NCBI GenBank assembly: GCA_001683735.1
Contig: LUGG01000019.1
Location: 744,001-808,000 of the forward strand
Source: Grifola frondosa
Taxonomy: Eukaryota; Basidiomycota; Agaricomycetes; Polyporales; Grifolaceae
Direction: 5' to 3'
Length of the DNA stretch: 64,000 bases
Positions 55,951 through 64,000 of this stretch are shown here, one piece after another; position 1 is the first letter of the stretch, and the number at the start of each line of letters is the position of its first letter. The translations under genes and the position numbers were made by a program. The notes under the pieces are model-generated. The model was given only the letters and a program-made list of their open reading frames with translations. It was not told the origin of the DNA and did not search any database.

Positions 55951-58900
55951 ATGTCAAACCCAACATTCTCCATCTCCGAGCAGGATCCTGAGGATCCTGG
56001 CTCGTCGAGCGTATCGCCTGGGACGACGCCGACAGTTTCGCGTGGCCCAATCTATCGCAGTCTCAGCCACGGTTCGCATTGGTCCATCCCAGAGACCCCG
56101 CAACATCATCTTCAAGGCACTTCATACTTCCCCACAGCTGCTAGGCCCGGATCTCCCACTTCTCGACGTGTCACACAAACAATTTCGTCTCGACCGGCAA
56201 GCTCTTCTAGACGGCGTGGAGCAAGAAGCACGAGTATCACTAGTTCCCATATAACGTCTAGGGGCCATGGTGAGGACGGAGGGATGCTGAGCGAGGAGAA
56301 CGAAGAGAGTGACTATGGCGCCGATGTTGGCGAAGGCATCAGACAAAGCATTACGGAGGACGATGAAGAGCACGAAGACGAGGAGGAGGAGGAAGAGGAC
56401 CCTATCACATTGAAGGACCGCCAGTCCCTCATCAATGTCGAACATCCGTTCGGTCTTCCTATTTGGAAACCCGCGCTATACAAGAAGTCGAGGTCGGTTA
56501 CGCGATATGCTGACCAGGCCCTACATTCTGTCCCATCTGCGCAGGCTGAGCGTCATCTCCTCCTCGGGAACATATTTTGGCTTGTCGCCTTTGGGTGGTG
56601 GCTATCAGTTTGCTGCTTCATTGTATCGGCTCTCCTCTTTTTCATCCCCAAAGGAGGCAAGCGTTATTCCACCCTCGTTTTCGGTCTTGGCTGGTATATT
56701 GCATGGCCGTTCGGGAAGTATGTCGAAGGAGACTTTGGACATGCTTCTGACGATGAAGAATATGCGCATGAACCTGCATTAGCACCCTCCGGAGGAGACA
56801 CTGAGGATCATCTCCAAACACCTCTCCATGAGACCATAGAAGGGCCCGGCGCTCCGACCCCTTCCACTCATTCCACTATCACCCCGCGTGCTGCTAATGT
56901 TCAAGAACTATCCTCTTCGTCATGGGAAGCTGTGCCAAGTGCAACCACATCCCTGCTTCGTGGTGCCAATGGACAGGTACCTTCATTCACCCCATCCAAA
57001 TCCTATGGTACGACTCCATCTACGTCAACTTCGTATTCTATCGGCATGCCTAAGGATGACACGCACAGCGATTGGCTTGGGAAGGCATGCTTCTGGCTGG
57101 CGTTTATCTCCATCGTTGCCCCGCTGATGCTAATTGTATGCATCATCTGTTGGGGTCTCGTTTTCACCATCCCTATGGCTAGGCTCAACTGGATGTTGAT
57201 TAAGCATCTTATTGAACATCCAAACTCGATTCGCTTTTGCGCCGCGCCTGTCGTCGCAGTTTCAAGTGACAGTGGTGCGACCGACCAAAACGGAGAACCT
57301 ACCGGGGAAGCCCCTGTCGCATTCAAGCACGCCAGGCTTTCTGCAGGTCAAGCGGCGCCGTCTGGCTCGCCTACGTCTACTGTTCTTCTATGCACATACA
57401 GAGCCTTCGGCTGGAAGTACTACAAATACACAGTGGGAGGCGTGAACATTCTATTCATCAACCTTCTGCCCATAGTGTTCTTGGTAATACTCGATGGCAT
57501 GCTCTTACTTCCCTTCGTGGAACGTCGGGAGCACGCTGGCAAGCACGTCCCAGCCATCCTCGCGCTTTTGACATCTCGCGCGCTGGTCTTCATCCTGAGT
57601 CTCGCCAGCGTCATACCGCTTTCATACTTCATCGGAATGGCTGTTGCGTCAATCTCTGCCCAGTCGTCTATTGGAATGGGTGCGGTCATCAATGCTACAT
57701 TCGGGTCCGTCATCGAAGTCATCCTGTATGGCATCGCTTTGACGCAGGGGAAAGGCCATCTCGTTGAAGGGTCTATTGTGGGAAGTCTTTTGGCAGGCGT
57801 ACTATTAATGCCTGGTATGAGCATGTGCAGCGGCGCGTTGAGGCGCAAAGAACAGACGTTCAATGCCAAGAGCGCTGGTGTCACCAGTATGCTGCTAATC
57901 ATGGCATTCATCGGTACGATTGCACCGACGCTCTTCTATCAGACGTACGGAAGTGTGAGTGCTCATTCCGCCAGTGCAACTTCCCTTCTAACGCTCCGTT
58001 GCTCAGTTCGAGTTAATCTGTGATGGATGTCCGTCCCATTCGAACGATACAGGGTTCTTCAAGTCTCAGCCTTGGGTTTGCAAGCATTGCTATTACAAAC
58101 ACCCTGATCCTGTCGATGATCCCTTCTATCAATCCACAGTCAAGAGTCTGATGTACTTCTGTGCTGTTGTCCTTCTCTTGGTGGGTATATGCAGTTTTCT
58201 GCGAGCACTCGACTTCCGTTGACATTCTTCACAGTCCTACCTCATCGGACTTTGGTTTTCGCTTCGCACTCATGCGTCACAGATATGGCAAAATCCTCAG
58301 CAGGTGATGCATATGATGGATATTGCTGGCCCTCCCGGCCACAACCGTCTTTCCATCTATCATCGGCTCATTCCAGGTTCCATTGCACAATCAAATCGAG
58401 AGTCAGGTGGTCTGCGTCATAAGTCAAGCACTATCACGACAAACACGAGTAGTGCGACTACGTCGAGGAGCGAAACACCTGTCCCTCGCGCTCAGGATGT
58501 TCAATCGACTTCACAAGCACAGCCACTTTCACCTACGACGCAGGCGCAAACGCCCTTACCCAAGAGAATTTCTTATGCGAACCCTCCCGTCATACAGACT
58601 CAAGGATTCACACCAATTATGGAGAGCGTCGACCATGCGATCAAGGACAGCGGAATTCAACCATTGCAGCTGCCAGGCAGTATCACGACGGATGACTTCA
58701 CTCGAGCGGTGGCTGTTGCGACCGTGAGCGCCCTCAGACATCAACAGAACAACTCGCGCTCTCCCGGGCGGGTTCGTAGTTCCGCGGAGATGGATGCAGG
58801 TACACACGGAGGCCACGATGCACCATCTTGGAGCCGAACGACAAGTGCTAGCGTGTTGCTCTTCTGTACTGCGCTTTACGCTATCATCGCAGGTGGGTAT

Positions 58901-59603
58901 TATTCGATATCCGTTGGTCTGTTATCTTATTGAGTCTACAGAAATCCTCGTGGATGTCGTGGACGTAGTTTTGGAAGGATCTGGTATCGATGAGAAATTC
59001 CTTGGAGTCACCTTGTTTGCCTTGGTTCCGAACACAACCGAGTTCATGAATGCTATTTCTTTCGCCTTGAATGGTAATATTGCATTGAGGTATGATATCC
59101 GTGTACGAAACAGGAACCTTTCACTGAAAGTACTTTCAGCATGGAGATCGGGTCGGCGTATGCGCTACAGGTTTGCTTGCTTCAAATCCCTGCCATGGTC
59201 GCGTTTTCTGCTTGGTACGCTCCCGAGAAAATGGGCTCAGTCGCGGAGACGTTTACGTAAGTTAAATAGGACTTTAATGTTGTTCCGTCATTGACACCAC
59301 TTATAGGTTGATATTTCCTCGATGGGACGTTGTTGCTATCATCTTATCTGTCTTTTTGATGACCTACACATACATCGAGGCGAAGAGCAATTATCACCGT
59401 GGAAGCATCCTCATTCTCAGGCAAGCCTACCCTTGCCTTTGATGTATTCTGGTCTGACTTTACACCATTACAGTTACCTTGTTCTACTTTCCGGATTCTT
59501 CTTTGCTCCCAACCGAGCTGATGATCAAGAGGGCGATGTTTTCCCCAAACTTCTGCAATCGCTATCTTTCTCAAACTTCTTATCCTTCCTTTCACCTCGT
59601 TGA
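55951..59603 (+). CDS. vacuolar/ER cation-proton exchanger, VNX1-type (CAX superfamily)
   Basis: Long hydrophilic N-terminus ([19 protein letters not shown], acidic [10 protein letters not shown] stretch), then about a dozen membrane segments. The alpha-1 repeat is [21 protein letters not shown] and the alpha-2 repeat is [20 protein letters not shown] with [20 protein letters not shown]. These are the ion-binding repeats of Ca2+/H+ antiporters. Overall size and the long cytosolic loop (58300-58850) with the TSxTT-rich tract match yeast VNX1, which exchanges Na+/K+ for H+ at the vacuole. A CDGCP...CKHCYY Cys cluster lies before the loop. The final intron (59421-59473) is GC-AG (CAG|GCAAGC). 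Every exon I joined is in frame, so this long gene has no indel. Confidence 0.88.
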
Positions 59604-60097
59604 TCGCACAGAATATCCTCGACCACGTCAGATTTATTTATACCATGTTTGATTACTTCCCACAACCCTCGTCGTCCCTCCTTGTCACGTTGATCTGTGA
59701 TTTACAATACTGACATGGACGATTTTCCACTGTCTCCACCATGATACATGTTGTTCAATTACGTAGATAATATAGTCCAGTTCTTCTCAATCTTATGTTT
59801 ACATGCATATATAACAACACTACCGTTACGACTGCTACGACAATGACGACCATTATGATAAGCCTTTCACGCGAGTCCAATGCAAATACAACGAATAGCA
59901 TGCCAGATCATTCGGAGCACAGGTAAGATATTCGTAGTCCATACGTTGCTAAGGGACTTGGTGCTGGCGTAAGTTACAATGTTCAATTTGTTCCTTGTTA
60001 AGCTAAATCATACAACATTATATTTACAAATACATTCCGATTTGCTTTCTGAGAATGAGGAGTCGACAGAAACGAAGGAGGGGGTGAAGTTTCGTAA
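59604..60097. other. convergent 3' region of VNX1-type and DDB1 genes
   Basis: A+T-rich, no gene seen; contains the 3' UTRs of both genes. Confidence 0.6.
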
Positions 60098-63000
60098 TCA
60101 ATGGAGGCTCTGTATTTTTTCTAGTACATCGTGGATGTGGTTTGTCGGCAATGTGATACGTTCTGCTTCTACCTCCCCTTGGAGGATTTCATCAGGGTGT
60201 GGGTAGGTCAAGAATTGTTCCAGAAAATCGCCATCGAGGAAGCCAAAGGATGCCTCAGCATCTGAATGGCCCTTTGAGCTCGAAGGGGCTCTCCATCTGT
60301 ATCATTAAATCATCAGTAAACTTAGGCAGTATCAGATGAAGGTTTGACAGACTTGGCATGATGAGTATCTCCTGGGCCAATGATAAACTTGGCCATATTG
60401 CGCTGCAGAGCTGTCATGTGTAAGGACATCTCGTCAGCCATGTCAAGGACTGTTCCTATACGACCCGTGGAAGTGAAGAATAGGTGATTTTGTTTGAGAA
60501 GTTCGTCTCCCGATAATTCTCCGGATACGACACCACCTGCGAGAAAAAAGTTAAAATAGTCCCTGAAACCTAGATTTGGGAGGCACACATACCAGGCAGG
60601 AATTTGTTTACTACGTCACCAAGATGGTAATCACCATCCCGTTCCAGCACTGGGCGGTTGTCGTTTCTTTGAAGGACGAACGTGAAGAGGTTACAGTCAC
60701 TCTGGAAAAGTTCGTCAATCATCTAGTGGCACATCATTCTTACGCCAGCAACGTACGTTGGCTCCAATCACTCCTCCGTGGCCCAAGGACCCCACTGCCA
60801 CGGGCCATAAGGGTCCATAGTCCCGAGCGACGGCCTGTAACCGTGGACCAGCTTCTACCTTCAAGATAGAGACCGAACTGATTGCATCGCCGACCACAAG
60901 AGTATCCCCATCTGCCACCAGGGTGGTCACGCAGTAATTATGGTTCCATGATGCAACTTTCTTCAACGTCTCCGATGTTCCGTCCGTTTGACTCATTTGG
61001 AATAGGACAACCTGTCAGCCACAATCATCAACCACACGCAGCAAAAGATAAAGCCGCACTAACTGCGGAGTTCACAGCGACAGCTATCATGCCTCTGACA
61101 CAAGCTAACGCATATACACATCCGTTTACGGTTTCCGATGCCAATATTTGTAACTTCGAAGGAGTTGAGGACAGGCTGCTAGTCGAATTAACGCCGAGCA
61201 CAATAATCCGGCCTTCCGAAGGCTCCTGTTCTTCTTGCTGGAAACGTACGGTGCCGAGGCAAAAGCTAGGGCCAGAAGCATCGGCGGGCAGCGCGAGTAC
61301 CGCAGACACTTCTTCATCCGCATCGCACGTGAAGCTGTCCAACCCTACAAAGTATCATAATCAATGTCAATAAGTGGAAGAACAGGAGAACCCACTCTTG
61401 AACGAGCTGTCGTCCAGTAACTGGAACGAACTGAAGGTATTCTCGAAGTCGCCTATACGCACAGGCGCAGTACGACTGCAGGCCACGCCAAACATCTTAA
61501 GCCCAGAGTGATGAGCTATCCGATGAGGATTTTCCAACCCCATGGGAATCTGAGAGCCACCCATCAATTACAACATTCAAATGTCTACATGTAATTTAAA
61601 TCATACCGTTGTGATCTGCATTTTATCCACACCGCGTACATTTCCAATCAACAGCGACGAGGATGTGGCGAGGATAAGACAAGATGGGAAGGCAGAGGTA
61701 CTCAAGCTCGCCCCTTGAACTGAGTCCTACAGCAAATGGTTTGAATTAAGATATTGTTGATTGAGTGCCCGTGACCGCACCTTTAGCATAATCGGCGATT
61801 GGTGCACGCGCTGTCTGCCCCAATAAAGCACAGATGCCCGGCTGCCGCTCGCAAACACCCCCGTCTTCCCATCGATAACACATGTAGATAGTGATACAGG
61901 GGCAATTCCCAGCGAGAATACCTTATGTTCCTTCAGCTGATTATCCTTGAAGGTATACGATACCGCGGTACCATCTGTAAGGCCTACAAGCACATGGGGA
62001 TGATAGTCTAAGTCCTTCGGCCGTCGACCGGTGCCAAAGTTATACAGTAGGATAGAGTGAGGAAGAGAGGGCAAGGCAGAGGTTTCACAGACCGGCGTCA
62101 GGTCTGGTGATGCCAGAGATATGATGGTCACTTTGTTGATGCCCCAGAAAGACAGAGCAATATAGGTAGAGTACTCCTTCGAAGGGTCGAAAGGAGCACA
62201 TGATATTGCGGCAATCTCCTTCGGTCCAGTCTTCAAATCGGTAAAATCACAAGATCTGGAAAAGGTTTTAGACAGCCACACTTCAGCCAGCTGTAAGAGA
62301 CTGGACCACTTACTTTACAAATTGCAACTGGCCATTCACATCCAAGTTGAGGAGTACCAATCGTCCGCCACTCAATCCTAGCACGAACTGGCTTGGATTA
62401 ACGCCTGCGGCAACTATTTCACGACCTGCCCATAGGGGATTGTGCTTCTCTGGCGACCATTCGTCTACGGAAGAAAACAATCGCAGTGCAGGATCATACT
62501 CCAATAACTTCACTCCTTCGGGGGTAACCTGCACCACAAGCGAGGAGTCAACGTATGAAGACGTAGTGCGGGCCCCATTCGTGACCGTTTGCCGTCTCGG
62601 GATATTGGTAAGTGCCAAAGTCGGCAGCCTCGTGGTGAACCCCGCGGTAGACGGCTCCAATCGGGTCATTGTGTCTGCCGCGTCGAAGCTGAAGACGTAC
62701 GTTTCATACAGTGTTGACGTGACAAGATGAGTGTCGACGCTGGGGATTACGATGGTGAGCGCATGACGATGAAGTATCTATTACGAGCACTCACGAATCT
62801 TTGTATCGCGAACGTACAGGCCACATGTTCGTGACGCCGGGTATGCCATTGACGACAGCTAGCTCTTGGAAGTCTGCACCGGTTCGGATAATTTTGAGAG
62901 CGCCCGTGTTCCGTCCACCGGAGCATGTCACAATTTGAGGCTACCGACGTTCCGTGAGTATACTCCATCCTTGAGCAGACACGTAATGCCACTGACCTGA

Positions 63001-64000
63001 CCGCTCCCATCAAGGTCAGCAAGCACAGCATCCAATATTGGCGCTATGTTCTGGTAGCTCTCCAATACCTCCACGTAGTTGCCTGTCATTGACACTATCC
63101 TGCCGTCTTTCCCAGCTTTGAGGTTCGTCGTGTCTGCCTTCTCCTTGCCTTTGCTGGAGGACAAGGAAGACGGAGGAACCGTAGTGATACTATTCGAAAT
63201 AGGAAGAGTATCGGCTTCAAAATTCGAGATAGGTGTGGGATGGATACGCAGAAGCTGCGAATCTCCGACATGCGAACCAAGGTACAGGACTTGTGACGAG
63301 AGGTACGTCATGCAAGTTGCCGCTGACGTCTGATAAATTAACGTCAGTTGGAAGTGCTTGTCATAATAAACAAGAAGCGCACTTCTCCCAATGGCAGCAG
63401 CGTCAGACCGGGTCTGTCATCGAAAGCGAGCATCGCTAGCCGGCCATACGCATCTCCCAAGAAAAATCTGCGACCTTCATCGTCCACCGAACACCACCTA
63501 CAAGATATATCGTTAGTAGAGAATAGGTATCAGAGGTAAATCCTAGACTCACGCAGTCACCTCACTCCAAGGCCATTTCACACTAGCTTTCTGCTTGACC
63601 TTCCTCCCCTCCCTCTCATTCTCCTTCTCCTTGGCTTTTGCCACTTCCGACTGGACTGCGCTCGAGAGCCTCTTGCCAGCCCTCCGCTGCTTATCCTTTC
63701 TGTCTTCCTGTTTTTCCTTGGAAGCATGCTCGAAGAACAAGACTTTTCGTCCCCCAACAACGAGCAGGCCACCTAGATGATCGGCTGGAGATGCCTCCTC
63801 GGCCTGCGGTGACGACGTATATGGCGGTATGGCGATCAGTATTGGTGGAATATCTACTAGAGGAAGAGTGCTCGATGGGATCATTGTGCTTGGGAGAAGA
63901 GTAGAATGGAGAGCGGAGAGCTCTGGATCAGACGTGTTGACGTCGCGCGATAAGAGTTGTAACCTCTGTTGGTGGTCAAGATGTAGTATTGCGAGAGTGT
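60098..64000 (-). CDS. DDB1: DNA damage-binding protein 1 (DDB1/CPSF-A family), 5' end beyond the window
   Basis: Partial: the frame continues past 64000 (LAILHLDHQQRLQLLSRDV is still DDB1-like), so the start is off the edge. In order: WPWSEVTA, GRLAMLAFDDRPGLTLLPLG, LYLGSHVGDSQLLRIHP, QIVTCSGGRNTGALKIIRTG, VVNGIPGVTNMWPVRS, CSRTAPVRIGDFENTF, NHNYCVTTLVADGDTLVVGD, VARDYGPLW, FTFVLQRND, and the end DVLEKIQSLH. These are the three beta-propeller segments and C-terminal helices of DDB1, the adaptor of CUL4 ubiquitin ligases in nucleotide excision repair. Many short introns, including one after GVIGAN (before SDCNLF). No indel seen in the part present. Confidence 0.92.

Overview
This window is nuclear DNA of a filamentous basidiomycete, most likely an Agaricomycete (a wood-decay Polyporales-like species is my best guess). 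The evidence is gene style and content. Genes carry many 50-65 nt GT-AG introns. Families present include a DUF6534-type seven-helix membrane protein, short secreted Kre9/Knh1-domain proteins, a basidiomycete P450, LigE-like (GSTFuA-like) glutathione transferases, C-14 sterol reductase, FEN1, DDB1, RIF1, NOP12 and CENP-E-type kinesin. There are no operons, and no CRISPR or viral genes.

Layout. 0-5.4 kb: tRNA-Leu(CAG) and a RIF1-like telomere/replication-timing gene with N-terminal PP1 docking motifs. 6-9.5 kb: two Kre9/Knh1-like secreted-protein genes flanking a GNAT acetyltransferase gene interrupted by one TGA, then a tRNA-Pro(CGG) with a tiny intron. 10.8-14.4 kb: a 13-exon cytochrome P450 and an isoprenylcysteine methyltransferase-type gene. 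15.9-18.9 kb: Na+/H+ antiporter. 21-24.4 kb: a small Pro/Gln-rich membrane protein and a DUF6534 gene made of exons too short to show as long ORFs. 24.9-31 kb: a YEATS-domain/zinc-finger protein divergent from FEN1, with an intergenic gap almost filled by a 456-bp element bounded by 35-bp inverted repeats. 31-33.1 kb: NOP12. 33.4-44.5 kb: a tandem triplication of a divergent SDR + GST gene pair. 44.9-49.2 kb: an intact GNAT paralogue and a kinesin-7. 50-53 kb: a third Kre9-like gene and ERG24. 53.2-64 kb: a conserved coiled-coil protein, a VNX1-type vacuolar cation/H+ exchanger and a DDB1 gene that runs off the right edge.

Two themes stand out. First, the SDR-GST module is the accessory-type region. 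It has three units of about 3.5-4 kb, with only GST copy 3 fully open; the core promoters have diverged and an inverted duplication sits inside unit 3. Second, an unusually large number of otherwise well-conserved genes, including essential ones (FEN1, NOP12, ERG24, kinesin, the antiporter), carry single-base indels, mostly in short homopolymers. The paralogues inside the window show directly that bases are missing. I think uncorrected long-read errors explain most of these better than mass pseudogenisation, but the sequence alone cannot decide it.
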